Source: Siphonodentalium dalli (Eukaryota; Mollusca; Scaphopoda; Gadilida; Siphonodentaliidae). Taken from it: DNA of 64,000 nt. How positions within the stretch are numbered: position 1 is the stretch's first letter; every line of letters begins with the position of its first letter. This document shows, in pieces, positions 1 to 10,351 of this stretch. The position numbers were made by a program, and so were the translations under genes. The notes beneath the pieces were generated by a model. That model saw nothing but the letters and a program-made list of their open reading frames with translations. It made no database searches and was not told where the DNA came from. Location of the stretch: contig CP136069.1 of NCBI GenBank assembly GCA_032622095.1, positions 153,875,043-153,939,042 on the forward strand. Direction: 5' to 3'.

Positions 1-8
1 ATTCGGAA

Positions 9-1102
9 TAGAGATGGGCGGTTGTGAAAATTTGCCTCGGTTTCGGTTTCGGTTGTGGAAAAAGAGTTGAGTCTCGGTTTCGGTTTTTATTAATAAAAAT
101 TACTAATGTGAACAAAATCTAATTATGCTTCATCATATTACAAAGAAAACACACCAATTGTATCACCATAACTTGTGAGGTACATGTCCTTTTATAATTG
201 TAAATTATGTATCATATTGTTACTATTACATGTATATTGTTAATGTCCATGTCGAGTGGCAGTGCTAGAATGCTAGTGAGTCTGTGTATTGTGTATGACT
301 GCAATTCAGCATCATATGATCATAAGTGTGAAATAATATAATGATCATTTATATTGGCATAAAACTAATGTGTGTGACTAGATATATGTGTATAGTTATG
401 ATTTGAAAAATAAAATTTGAAATAAACAACAAAATGAAAATAAAACATGACTAGAATCTCTCAATCACATTATCTGGCTATATGCCTATTACCATATTTA
501 GGGAACATAATACTGTACACACAATACATGCATCCAATACAAGTCACCTGAATGAGTGCTATTTCTCAACAGTTTACCGACAAACGGTATAATTCATTCC
601 GGCTCCGATTCCGGCATAACATTTTTAATCCAAGGCGCACAAATATATTTGACGATTTAACATCCAAACAGTGATAAAAACTAATAGGGAATGCGGGTAA
701 CAATCATTGATACCTTTGGATATCGTATCCTCGTTATCAAATTCACCTTTCAGAGTATTTGTACGGCCTTAATGATTAAAAGAACATGAGAAATAAACTG
801 ACTTGTGTTGTGTTTACTACGGCGAAAATAGGTGTACACGGAAGCAACGTAATTAATTCGTCGCGCGATTTTACCATGCGAACTCCTTTCTGCATATATA
901 TTACAGGCGGCACACTTAGATTTCTTACCTTCCTTTGAAAAATATTTCCACACAGGACTCGTTTGTTCGTCGTGTTCTGCCATGATTACAGGAAGTTGTG
1001 ACAACCGAAACTACGGGTTTTCCCAACTTACCACGGTTGTCATTTCCGGTTTTTCCCGACAACCGAAACCGAACTGATTCCACGGTTAACCGCCCATCTC
1101 TA
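9..1102. mobile_element. hAT-type DNA transposon, internally deleted
   Basis: The two ends form a 15-bp perfect inverted repeat (tagagatgggcggtt at 9-23 and its complement at 1088-1102), of the TAG/CAG-plus-GGGCGG type usual for hAT elements. Eight flanking bases on each side match at 7 of 8 positions (attcggaa at 1-8, attaggaa at 1103-1110), the 8-bp target duplication expected of hAT. Subterminal cggtttcggttgt motifs (from 47) are repeated inverted near 1060. At about 1.1 kb it is far too short for a full transposase and keeps only a BED-finger-like exon, so it is non-autonomous. Confidence 0.85.
750..1004 (-). CDS. BED zinc-finger-like fragment of a hAT transposase
   Basis: An 84-codon open frame inside the hAT element. 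Residues 17-35 read PVWKYF, then a basic linker, then KCAACN (Cys31 and Cys34), the layout of the first half of a BED finger, a DNA-binding domain common at the N terminus of hAT transposases. A clear His pair to complete the finger is not visible; the frame probably leaves the exon after about residue 36. No catalytic transposase region follows. Probably a leftover exon, not a working protein. Confidence 0.5.
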   Translation of the reverse strand: MSQLPVIMAEHDEQTSPVWKYFSKEGKKSKCAACNIYAERSSHGKIARRINYVASVYTYFRRSKHNTSQFISHVLLIIKAVQIL

Positions 1103-1110
1103 ATTAGGAA

Positions 1111-2509
1111 CCATGGGACAGCCGATAATTTGGATTTATATCCGGCTTTGAGGTTGCCAGAGATAGTAAGTGTCTTTTTTTGTAGTTGACAATTATATGC
1201 AAATTATCTTTTATTATACAATGATGGTGGAATAGTTATGGACTTTTATTTGCCAGACAGTATATCTATTTAATCGATATTCCCTCATAACTATTGTCAT
1301 ATTTTTCACACAACTATTGAGAGCAATGGGACTGTTACCTGACTACGATTTCATATGTATATTTACTGTCGGAAGCAAAACACTTTTGACCTCAATTTTA
1401 CAAAAGTAAAGTTTCGGTTATTGCAGTCAGTTGGCATCCGTTATCCGTCATCAGATTCCAAAGCACACTCTACTGGCCGCAGCCCAGGATAGAACCATAT
1501 TTGATATGTATACCTTAGGATGCTAACTATATGTTATATATAGGATGCATAGGGGTGTACAATCTTATTGCATATAATAAGGCATATTGCAATAAAATAT
1601 GGCACAACAATATGTGGGAGGCTTTTAATATTCCACAGCAAACTGATGTGATGAATAATCCCAATTTCAATTTGAACCATCAAACGACTCATTGAATTGG
1701 AATTAAAATGGTCAAACTATTTTTCCTAAGATTAATACAAGAAAACCGACTTCAAAGGTGTAATTCAGGACATTGTTATTTGTTTATTACAGTTAGAGCA
1801 GGGCAGAAGGAGCATTCCTCATGCATCCATTAAAGATGGGAAAATAAAAATGGATGTGACTGGCTATCCAGAAGGCCTGAATTTCACTGATCTGAGCAAT
1901 CTTGATGAAGCCAAGTTAAAGTTCATTATCCAGGCTTTGGCTGCATCTCTCATTATTGAAAATACCAGGTATGTGAGACTAATAAGGTAGCCATGCTTCT
2001 GTTTTGAATCCCAATCTACAAAAAAAAAAAAATCATTTCTGGAAAACTATATGTAGGTTTTCGCAGGATCCGATATTACTTGAAAGTCTTTACGATTTCC
2101 TTGGCACAGATCAGGAGGAAACATCAGATAGCAAAGATGATGGTGGTGAAATGTCAGCAAGTGAATTCTACCCAAAGAAGAACATTTGCATTGTGACGTT
2201 TTATATTTTTTGCCATGAAATCCACCGACATATACTAGTAACATGCCCGACACATTTTGATATAATGTAGTGCTAAACTAGATAGTATTTAGAAAAATTC
2301 ATGAACATTTCAACAGTTACTTACCTCGGACTACAATACCACTTTTATTCAAATCTAGTTTATTCACGACCAGAGTGTCTTATAACGAATGAATGGATAT
2401 TAGTTATTATACATTCATTCTTTATGAATTTTAGAACACAAAATGGTGAGAATGATGTTGCAACTGTTTCCAACACCATGCCGTCTTCCACTACCAGAAA
2501 AAGAAAGTA
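1111..2509 (+). CDS. 3' part of an unidentified multi-exon gene
   Basis: Candidate exons are: an exon end at 1111-1165 (reads LYPALRLPEI, donor gtaagt); 1793-1968 (acceptor tttattacag, donor gtatgt; reads from LEQGRRSIPH to ASLIIENTR, the only open frame); about 2057-2140 (FSQDPILLESLYDFLG then a very acidic stretch); and about 2440-2509, ending SSTTRKRK and a stop. The phase between 1793-1968 and 2057 fits if the acceptor is atatgtag. Product not recognised; the tail is acidic and then basic, like a nuclear protein. The hAT element lies directly upstream. The last splice junction is uncertain. Reported as a probable real but unassigned gene end. Confidence 0.4.
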
Positions 2510-2649
2510 AAAGGCTACCTCTCTATGTACTACTACAAATAAAGACAAATAATATGAAAAAACTAAAAAGAAGGCAGTGAAGAGAGAAGCATGGGAAAAT
2601 AAAAGTATGTAACATAAAAAGACACCCCAATTGTCTTTGTGGTGAAAAT

Positions 2650-4035
2650 CTGATAAATTTGTAGCATTTATTATCTTTGAATGCAAGTCTGCTGTTGGTA
2701 ATTATATGTGAAGTGTGGTTGTTTGTCAATTTTTTTAATCAGCTGGTTTAATGAAAATTAGGCAAAAAAAAAAATATTATTTGTTTCCTATTACGGTGCC
2801 AAAAAATTCCAGGTAGGTAGGTAGGGATTTTTTGTTTTTTGGTAATATTTTTTTATTTTTTCCCCGAACAGTTAAGAAGTACATTAATGCTTACTCTTTA
2901 TACTTGTGTTAAGGCTGTCCATGTATATTGCAAGTAAACAGTTAATGTAGCACAATAATATGATAAGTATTGTCAATGTGAACAAACAAATGCCACCCAG
3001 GCACTCAATTATGCAGCTCTCTTGTAATTATTCTCTCAGTTTAGATTGTGGTGGCACATCTTTCTCAGAGCACAATATTGACATATCAACAGGCCCAAGA
3101 CATACACTATTACTTTATAATAACATAACTTGTATGATATTAATTCAAACCTCACTTAAATATTTGGTCATGCACCTCAGGACCTAAGACACATATCTCA
3201 CATGCACCTCAGACACATTGCACAGGGTGTAAATGTTCCTCAGACATCCCTCAACTGCACTGAAATATAAAGTCCCACACCACACTGAAAATGGTACCAC
3301 AGGCCACACCTTGACTGAGGTACCACACCTCAGCATTCAAATTGGCATATGCATGCTTGTAAGTTTTATATACCCAAACAAACCAGTAGATAATTTCATG
3401 TGCTTTTTAGTGCCCATCCCAGAAGGGTGTTTGATATGGTAGACATGCAGTCATCTTTATACTGTCTGTATACATACTAGTAACTATGCCTGAACACTAT
3501 GAATCCTTGATTGACTGGGGAGAGGAACTTTAAATTCTGATATAGAAAGTCTTCTACATGTATATTGCTCTCTAGCAGATAAGACTTCTTCCCATAAGAC
3601 ATGGGAGTTGAACAAACAAGATTACCACAGGCAGGTTTTAAAGACTGCAGATTTATTGGTGAGATTGGGATTCATCTGCAACCACAAATGGACATGTATT
3701 TTAATAGAAGTAAATTGTTTTTGAAAATTCCATCTAAAATTATTGCTGCTTAATGTAAACATAGTATATAGTATATATTTAACGATTTTGATGTGTTTAC
3801 ATGCCAATGACATGCATTAAAAAAAAATTAAAAATTAAAAAAATTGTTTTTTTTTTTTTTTTTTTGGGTTGAAATTTTTTGATTTGGGTTGAAATTTGAA
3901 GAAAAAAAGTCCACGTCGGCCCAATTTCGGCAGGTCGGTCGGGTAACCGGAAACACAGATGTTTTTTTTTTGGCCTTAGTATATGCCTACCTTAGGAGGG
4001 ACCCATTATGTAAGTTTAAAAAAAATGAGCAATAA
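2650..4035 (+). repeat. Old copy of the 6-13 kb tandem unit, split by a MITE
   Basis: Bases 2690-2757 (ttggtaattatatgtgaag onward) and 3979-4035 (taccttaggaggga onward) match the segment that follows the YqaJ C-terminal motif in each tandem unit (for example 6064-6170 and 8664-8770). The two halves are separated by the PIF/Harbinger MITE at 2761-3975. Upstream, 2650-2690 looks like a decayed version of the YqaJ end. This places a fourth, older relic of the unit 3 kb upstream of the array. Confidence 0.6.
2761..3975. mobile_element. PIF/Harbinger-type MITE, 1.2 kb
   Basis: The ends are GGC(C)-A-rich inverted repeats followed by a gtttcc(t/g) motif and a runs-of-ggtagg/ggtcgg segment. TTA lies on both sides (2758-2760 and 3976-3978), the TWA duplication of PIF/Harbinger. 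The same ends occur at 38165-38860 and 40870-42377. No open frame of note inside. 3840-3860 is a long poly-T run. Non-autonomous. Confidence 0.65.
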
Positions 4036-4540
4036 AGGTGAAAAAAAATCCAACTTTTAACACATACTGGATTATTTGTAGCCAGAGAGCTTGATTCTAT
4101 GGTTCAATTAATATCCAAACAGTAAACCTGCAATGTCCTGCATGAAAGTTCTTTTCATTCTAAATCTTCACTACAAAACCTATTTCAACAACAGAAATAT
4201 ATTCAGCGATATTTTCCAACTGAGAATTCAATGTCACATCACATTAACACACTTAATGGTATTTTTACATCTAGCACACCACACATTAATAATGAATGGA
4301 ATTTATATAGAATCTATTTCTCTATTATCTTTCAGCTACATACCGCTTCAAACACATCCTGAGAAGAAAATTTGCAGGTAAGAAATATATGTTCTTGATT
4401 CTGTGGGAAAACGACAGCGCTACATGGGAGTGGGCATGCAATATAGGCCAGTATCACAATCGAGTTAAGCAATTACATCCCCTCTCTAGCTGAGCGAGGC
4501 GATCTGTGTATACATATTCCAAGAATTCCATGCTAAAATC
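4036..4540. other. Non-coding stretch with one possible micro-exon
   Basis: AT-rich sequence without a convincing gene. The 42 bases 4335-4376 are bounded by ttatctttcag and gtaagaa and would read as a short exon, but nothing confirms it. The rest shows no repeat or signal that I recognise. Confidence 0.3.
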
Positions 4541-4712
4541 ATGAGTGACAAACGAAACAATGTTGACGTCCACTGCGATTATAATTTGGATGAATTGTGG
4601 AAATTGAAATCTTCTCAGCTGAAGGATATATTACGTGCAATCTACTGGCAATAAATCAATTTTGGTTGCCAGATGTCATGCGTTTATCAAACTTTATGTT
4701 AGCGGAAAATAA
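4541..4712 (+). pseudogene. SAP-domain N-terminal exon, frameshifted
   Basis: From ATG at 4541 the frame reads MSDKRNN, then LDELWKLKSSQLKDILRA, the first helix and turn of a SAP DNA-binding motif. The frame then hits a stop at about 4655. One frame over, TGNKSILVARCHAFIK continues the second SAP helix (family pattern SGNKxxLVxR) up to a stop at 4710. One or a few bases are therefore missing or added near 4640. SAP is the usual first domain of animal SAP-SWIM-YqaJ proteins, and the SWIM/YqaJ relic lies 240 bases downstream. Confidence 0.7.
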
Positions 4713-4948
4713 TTCGAATTCCCAGAATTTGAGCTAATCAAATAGAATGGGTCGGGAACGGCTTCGTGTTACATATTCCATATATGACATATTTGTGACA
4801 CTGCCAATGATCGTGTTTGGAGCAAAGATTTGTGTCAGTTCTCTCCACTGAACTTTTACCAATTGTTTACATATCTGGCAAGTTTCTAAATGATATTAGT
4901 ATTATAATTTATATCACATCAATAAAGACAATTACTATTATTTCCCAG

Positions 4949-5796
4949 CCTTGGTGTTAAAGGAGCTGCAAAATGTAACCATATCGGGGGATTACTATTC
5001 ACCATCCATGATTTCAAAGCCAAAGGTCTGCATAATGAGGACAAGGTAACCCTTTCGAGCACTTCTGTTCTCAATAAATGGATTGTCCCAAGAAATCTGA
5101 AGGTCACACCTAAGCCATGGAGTGAACTCAACATCAAGAAACATTCCTTTGGGAAGATATCGGCTGAGAAAACACTCACTCGTAGTATGTGTGATCCACG
5201 TGCACCTCAAAATCGATCAGTTGATCCAATCGGCTTGAGGACACTGTACAGCAATCTGGAGGCATCCTGACAAATTCTGGATTTTTCATCTACCACAACC
5301 CCTCTGGAGGGAACTGGTTCAACTGATGCAGTAGAAAATGCTTTTGTTAGCAATGTTGATGAAAACATTTCTATGAATGTTAATGTGTGTTCAACATCGA
5401 TGTATAGTCAGGACACATTCAGTCAACTTGACAGCACACTTAATCAATCCATCAACCAAATGAAAAATGTAACAAACTTGTAAGTCTGATGCAAGACTAA
5501 TTGAAATAAATATTGATATCGAAGATACAGAAATAATCGACAAAGAGTTCTTTGATAAATATGTGGAACTAATATTCGCGAACGAACATATTTCTGCGGA
5601 ATCAATTGCCTATGTAGAAAAATCTTCAAGAGACAAGTACACCGATATAAGATGACAGCTTCCAATTTTGGGAAGAATTCTTGGAACGAGGCTTCCAGAC
5701 AGTGTCATAAAGATGAAGTTGTATGGAAAAGCTCACTCTACTGCCATTAGTTATGGAAAACAATTTGAACAGTCAGCAATCGAGGCATACACATAA
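4949..5796 (+). pseudogene. SWIM zinc finger and N-half of YqaJ nuclease domain, broken
   Basis: The acceptor tatttcccag precedes 4949. The frame reads LGVKGAAKCNHIGGLLF (end of a SWIM finger; the split first codon would supply the Cys), later FGKISAEKTLTRSMCDPR, up to TGA at 5268. The same frame continues open to 5480. A shift then gives DKYVELIFANEHISAESI and EKSSRDKY, a TGA, and GRILGTRLPDS then ISYGKQFEQSAIEAY, the standard N-half of the YqaJ (lambda-exonuclease-like) domain. At least two stops and one shift, and the usual R-x-T-A-S-N-F segment is eroded. A relic of a nuclease gene of uncertain, probably selfish, origin. Confidence 0.75.
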
Positions 5797-5828
5797 ATAT
5801 AAATGTTCACATGATTGTCAAGTTTTAG

Positions 5829-6072
5829 TGCACAGACCAGGAATTCTCTTGTTCTCAAAGTGACCAGGCTATGGGGCCAATTTGGTTGTCGACCCAACAG
5901 CTGATATCACAAACAGTGGTTTAGAAGTTATTAGTGCCCCTTAAGCATGGATTTACAGTGGAACAAGCTTGTTCTGATAGAGGTTTTTATATCAAGAAAG
6001 ACGGTGATGGGACTTACAAACTAGCTAAGAATCATCACTATTTCTTCCAAGTGCAAGGACAAATGTTGGTAA
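5829..6072 (+). pseudogene. YqaJ C-half, upstream partial unit
   Basis: Starts abruptly at 5829-5830 with the same gcacagaccaggaattctc as 8430 and 10956. It reads LVVDPTADITNSGLE, then is disrupted where the intact units have FKCP, and resumes with EQACSDRGFYIKKDGDG and NHHYFFQVQGQML, the last part of a YqaJ domain (E-x-K nuclease motif, then a Y-rich helix). The sequence ttg|gtaatt after QML is a plausible donor. Shows that the SGNH-tail/YqaJ junction predates the tandem duplication. Confidence 0.65.
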
Positions 6073-6357
6073 TTATATGTGAAGTGTGGTCATTTTTTTT
6101 TATCATCTAGCTTACCAAAGATTAGTATACTCTACCTTAGGAGGGACATATTATGTAACTTTAAAAAATGAATCTTCTTCAGGGAATCTAGTTCAGCATA
6201 AACTGAATATGCTATTAAAGGTCATATTAATCCAAGGAATTAAGTAAATTGACAAAGTCATTGAGAAGTGGCAGTGGTCTGGATGAGATTTGTGTAAGCT
6301 CTCGGGAACACTATAACATTCTAGACGTTTTTCTAAAGGTTCAAATTACACCGCCTG

Positions 6358-6436
6358 CAACACAGTCCAAATTACACTGCCCCCAACACAGTCCAAATTA
6401 CACTGCCCCCAACAGTCCAAATTACACTGCCCCCAA
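6358..6436 (+). repeat. 26-bp minisatellite, unit A (about 3 copies)
   Basis: Repeats of ccaaattacactgccccc plus aacacagt; the last repeat is 4 bases short (aacagt). The same array has about 11 copies in units B (8953-9240) and C (11481-11766), so copy number has changed since the units duplicated. Confidence 0.9.
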
Positions 6437-6672
6437 CACAACAATAACATCTAACTTTGACGCAGGAATTTTCAAATGTCTATAAATTGCCATAATTTTA
6501 GATTGATACACAGCTCACTTTAGATATTTTCTAGATAATTTAATTCAAAGTTATTTCATTCAAATTATCAAATATGCTAATTTAGAAGATGTTCTTATGC
6601 ACAATAGTTCACATTTTACCTTGGTGAGCACATCACATAACTATAGCAGTTATTATATTTATTATCTTTCAG

Positions 6673-7247
6673 CTTGCACCATGTCTCCGGCTGATCCATT
6701 CCAAAGACCACAATGATATGCCATCCATTTACCTACGACGATTGCGACTGGGTGTTGACCAAGAAAAGTTGCAACGAGAGTTGACTGCAGCCAATGCCCA
6801 GATATATCAGGCTCGGTTTGGATCAGATAAGAACCTGAGATGCTTGCTGATTCCACTCAGTGCTGTGGCGTCACAACCAAGTGAGTAATCATTAATTCTG
6901 AATAACCTTTAATGAACTATCCTAATTATTTTACATGTGTGGCTACATTTTCATTCTATTGACATAGACATTTTTATATCTTGTCAGTTATTGTCAAGTT
7001 TTTTATTTTTAAATAAACACAATTGTTCATTTATGAAAATATAATTATTTAGAAGATAGCTATTAAAATGCAAATTTGATAATAATATAATAGTAAATGG
7101 GAATTATTTTTTAATGACAACTGTATTTATTTTGTGTTTTCTCTTTTATAGAAGAATCTCATATTGTCATCTATGACCGACTGAGCCAGGAACTGACAAC
7201 AGGAAATGAGCCATCAGAGGCAGCTAATGAAGCTATTGAAGAAACAA
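6673..7247 (+). CDS. Two-exon coding piece, intact copy (unit A)
   Basis: Exon 6673-6880 (acceptor ttatctttcag, donor gtgagt) reads from LAPCLRLIHSK through MPSIYLRRLRLGVDQEKL to LLIPLSAVASQP. Exon 7152-7247 (acceptor cttttatag, donor gtgagt) continues in phase 1 with KESHIVIYDRLSQEL and ends EAANEAIEET. It also ends in phase 1, which is exactly the phase accepted by the C-terminal exon at 13323. Unit B and C copies are broken. Function not recognised; the part around QEKLQRELTAAN looks like a short coiled coil. Probably part of the gene that ends at 13522. Confidence 0.55.
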
Positions 7248-7568
7248 GTGAGTAACTTTTGTGAACAACAGCAGTGTTCATATTTTTGCATGATTATACA
7301 TACTACATGCATGTCCTAAAATAAGATGCTATTGTCTTGTTGTTTCCTGAATGAAAATGATAATATTCTAATTGCCTTATCTTCTCCTATGAAATGAATA
7401 ATATCAGTATGATAGAATAATATGAATATGATATTAATTATAACACATAAACTGATTGCCTCCTAAACACTTGGTGTTTCTAACTTACTATCTAAACTAA
7501 AATATTGTGTCTTTAGAAAGTAACAAAATAGCATTGGTGATACATGTAACTTCTAATATTTAACTTGA

Positions 7569-7700
7569 AGGAGTGATGTGATAATCGCTCATATATTATT
7601 TGAAGGAGTGATGTGATAATCGCTCATATATTATTTGAAGGAGTGATGTGATAATCACTCATACACATGTATTAATCATAAGGAGTGATGTGATAATCGC
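7569..7700 (+). repeat. 32-bp repeat, gagtgatgtgataatcgctc
   Basis: Four copies of a 30-32 bp unit containing gagtgatgtgataatcgctc, itself a partial palindrome (gag.gat ... atc.ctc). Fewer copies stand at the same place in unit B (10131-10232, three) and unit C (12871-12943, two). It lies 125-250 bp upstream of each SGNH exon, so a regulatory role is possible but unproven. Confidence 0.7.
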
Positions 7701-7823
7701 TCCATCCTAATCAGTCGGCTCCAAATTCAAGAGTATCGCATAAGTAGGGTGCACTGGCTCGGTATGAGTTGTTTAAATAGTATTCACTGCTCGGTTTACA
7801 TGTTTATCATGTATACATATTAA

Positions 7824-8606
7824 ATGTCAAATCTTTTACAGATGAAAGTACACTTAATTATCGCTGGCGACTCCAGGGCCAGAATGTTGAAAGAATATTT
7901 AAATCTCTGGAAACCGTTTAGGAAATATTCTGTCGTCACATACGATGTGATTGTTCGCCCTGGTGGCACAATCAAAGGCTTGACCAAGGAAATATTGAGG
8001 GTTCATGCGAATCATAGAAGATCCAAGGATAAAGCGGATGCTTATTTATGTATATTTCTCGCTGGGATTTGCGAGATGACCACAAGATTTCTAAATTCCA
8101 AGAACCAGCGAGAAGTTATCTATAAACCACAACTTTACATATGCAGTTCTATCATACAAAAATACATTGACATGGTACACACCCTTCACAAAGAATCCAT
8201 AGCAGTCAAACTCACCATAATACCACCAACAGACCTCCTCAAGCACGCCATATATAAGAAGACAACACCAGACACTCCACAAGAAACCCTCAGATTGCAG
8301 CAGCGCCAACTTATTCATGATCTGTCTGTTGTAAATAATTGTATTGTTAGTCTGTCCAAAAGTATCAATGTTCGTCCTGTTCTTTGGCATTTGGATGTGA
8401 AGCGGTCTTCAAAGCGAAGAAGCGCACAGACCAGGAATTCTCTTGTTCTCAAAGCGACCAGGCTATATGGGGCCAGTTTGGTTGTCGACCCAACAGCTGA
8501 TATCACAATCGGTAGTTTAGAATTTAAGTGCCCCATAAGTAAGCATGGACTTACAGTTGAACAAGCTTGTTCTGATAAGAGGTTTTTATATCAAGAAAGA
8601 CGGTGA
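7824..8606 (+). CDS. SGNH-hydrolase-like exon fused to YqaJ motif (unit A)
   Basis: 260 codons. AGDSRARML at residues 14-22 is SGNH block I (Ser17 the would-be nucleophile); VRPGGTIKG (44-52) fits block II and LAGICEMT (79-86) block III. HLDVKR near 194 is where the final region begins, but the usual D-x-x-H-P is not present: the sequence reads LYGASLVVDPTADI and then SLEFKCP, the E-x-K motif of YqaJ nucleases, followed by LTVEQACSD. An extra base at about 8578 shifts the frame, so the YqaJ tail (YIKKDGDG...) is lost. The acceptor tcttttacag just before Met7 suggests the exon really starts at 7842. Probably an inactive or altered esterase fused by chance to a nuclease end. Confidence 0.6.
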   Translation: MSNLLQMKVHLIIAGDSRARMLKEYLNLWKPFRKYSVVTYDVIVRPGGTIKGLTKEILRVHANHRRSKDKADAYLCIFLAGICEMTTRFLNSKNQREVIYKPQLYICSSIIQKYIDMVHTLHKESIAVKLTIIPPTDLLKHAIYKKTTPDTPQETLRLQQRQLIHDLSVVNNCIVSLSKSINVRPVLWHLDVKRSSKRRSAQTRNSLVLKATRLYGASLVVDPTADITIGSLEFKCPISKHGLTVEQACSDKRFLYQERR

Positions 8607-8952
8607 TGGGAATTACAAACTAGCTAAGAATCATCACTATTTCTTCCAAGTGCAAGGACAAATGTTGGTAATTATATGTGAAGTGTGGTCCGTTTTTTTT
8701 ATCATCTAGCTTACCAAAGATTAGTATACTCTACCTTAGGAGGGACCCATTATGTAACTTTAAAAAATGAATCTTCTTCAGGGAATCTAGTTCAGCATAA
8801 ACTGAATATGCTAAGGTCATATTAATCCAAGGAATTAAGTAAATTGACAAAGTCAATGAGAAGTGGCAGTGGTCTCGATGAGATTTGTGTAAGCTCTCGG
8901 GAACACTATAACAGTCTGGACGTTTCTCTAAAGGATAAAATTACACCACCTG

Positions 8953-9240
8953 CAACACAGTCCAAATTACACTGCCCCCAACACAGTCCAAATTACACTA
9001 CCCCCAACACAGTCCAAATTACACTGTCCCCAACACAGTCCAAATTACACTGCCCCCCAACACAGTCCAAATTACACTGCCCCCAACACAGTCCAAATTA
9101 CACTGCCCCCAACACAATCCAAATTACACTGTCCCCAACACAGTCCAAATTACACTGCCCCCCAACACAGTCCAAATTACACTGCCCCCAACACAGTCCA
9201 AATTACACTGCCCCCAACAGTCCAAATTACACTGCCCCCA
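8953..9240 (+). repeat. 26-bp minisatellite, unit B (about 11 copies)
   Basis: Copies differ by single changes (ccccc/ccccg-type runs of 5 or 6 C, cagt/caat, one 4-base shortening). Because 26 is not a multiple of 3, a single frame passes through all three phases of the repeat, and all are free of stops: the frame 8844-9290 reads right through as QSKLHCPQ, SPNYTAPN and VQITLPPT blocks. Confidence 0.9.
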
Positions 9241-9481
9241 ACACAACAATAACATCTAACTTTGACGCAGTCATTTTCAAATGTCTATAAATTGCCATAA
9301 TTTTAGATTGATACATAGCTCACTTTTAGATATTTTCTAGATAATTTAATTCAAAGTTATTTCATTCAAATTATCAAATATGCTAATTTAGAAGATGTTC
9401 TTATGCACAATAGTTCACATTTTGCCTTGGTGAGCACATCACATCATAACTATAGCAGTTATTATATTTATTATCTTTCAG

Positions 9482-10036
9482 CTTGCACCATGTCTCCGGC
9501 TGATCCATTCCAAAGACCACAATGGATATGCCATCCATTTACCTACGATGATTGCGACTGGGTGTTGACCAAGATAAGTTGCAACGAGAGTTGACTGCAG
9601 CCAATGCCCAGAGATATCAGACTAGGTTTGGATCAGATAAGAACCTGAGATGCTTGCTGATTCCACTCAGTGCTGTGGCATCACAACCAAGTGAGTAATC
9701 ATTAATTCTGAATAACCTTTAATGAACTATCCTAATTATTTTACATGTGTGGCTACATTTTCATTCTATTGACATAGACATTTTTATATCTTGTCAGTTA
9801 TTGTCAAGTTTTTTTATTTTTAAATAAACACAATTGTTCATTTATGAAAATATAATTATTTAGAAGATAGCTATTAAAATGCAAATTTGATAATAATATA
9901 ATAGTAAATGGGAATTATTTTTTAATGACAACTGTATTTATTTTGTGTTTTCTCTTTTATAGAAGAATCTCATATTGTCATCTATGACCGACTGAGCCAG
10001 GAACTGACAACAGGAAATGAGCCATCAGAGGCAGCT
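9482..10036 (+). pseudogene. Broken unit B copy of the two-exon piece
   Basis: Same acceptor and sequence as 6673, but one inserted base and an in-frame tga (cctacgatgatt) close the frame. The second exon from 9962 stops matching at 10036, before its donor. Confidence 0.65.
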
Positions 10037-10351
10037 CGAGTTCTAAGCTATGTACATGTAGCTCTAAAATATTGTGTCTAAAGTAACAAAATAGCATTGG
10101 TGATACATGTAACTTCTAATATTTAACTTGAAGGAGTGATGTGATAATCGATCATATATTATTTGAAGGAGTGATGTGATAATCGCTCATGTACATGTAT
10201 TAATCATAAGGAGTGATGTGATAATCGCTCCATCCTAATCAGTCGGCTCCAAATTCAAGAGTATCGCATAAGTAGGGTGCACTGGCTCGGTATGAGTTGT
10301 TTAAATAGTATTCACTGCTCGGTTTACATGTTTATCATGTATACATATTAA

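Larger units (their letters stand above)
5830..8429 (+). repeat. Tandem unit A (about 2.6 kb)
   Basis: First of three head-to-tail copies (starts 5830, 8430, about 10956). Order inside: YqaJ C-half, 26-bp minisatellite, coding exon, intron, second exon, 32-bp repeats, SGNH exon. Neighbouring units look nearly identical over long stretches; the SGNH exons of A and B differ at only about nine residues. That suggests recent duplication. Unit A has the shortest minisatellite (about 3 repeats) and the only undamaged pair of internal exons. Confidence 0.85.

Noticed and set aside
998-1189. 63-codon plus frame at the right end of the hAT element
   Set aside because: It is the inverted repeat and flank read through; not a gene.
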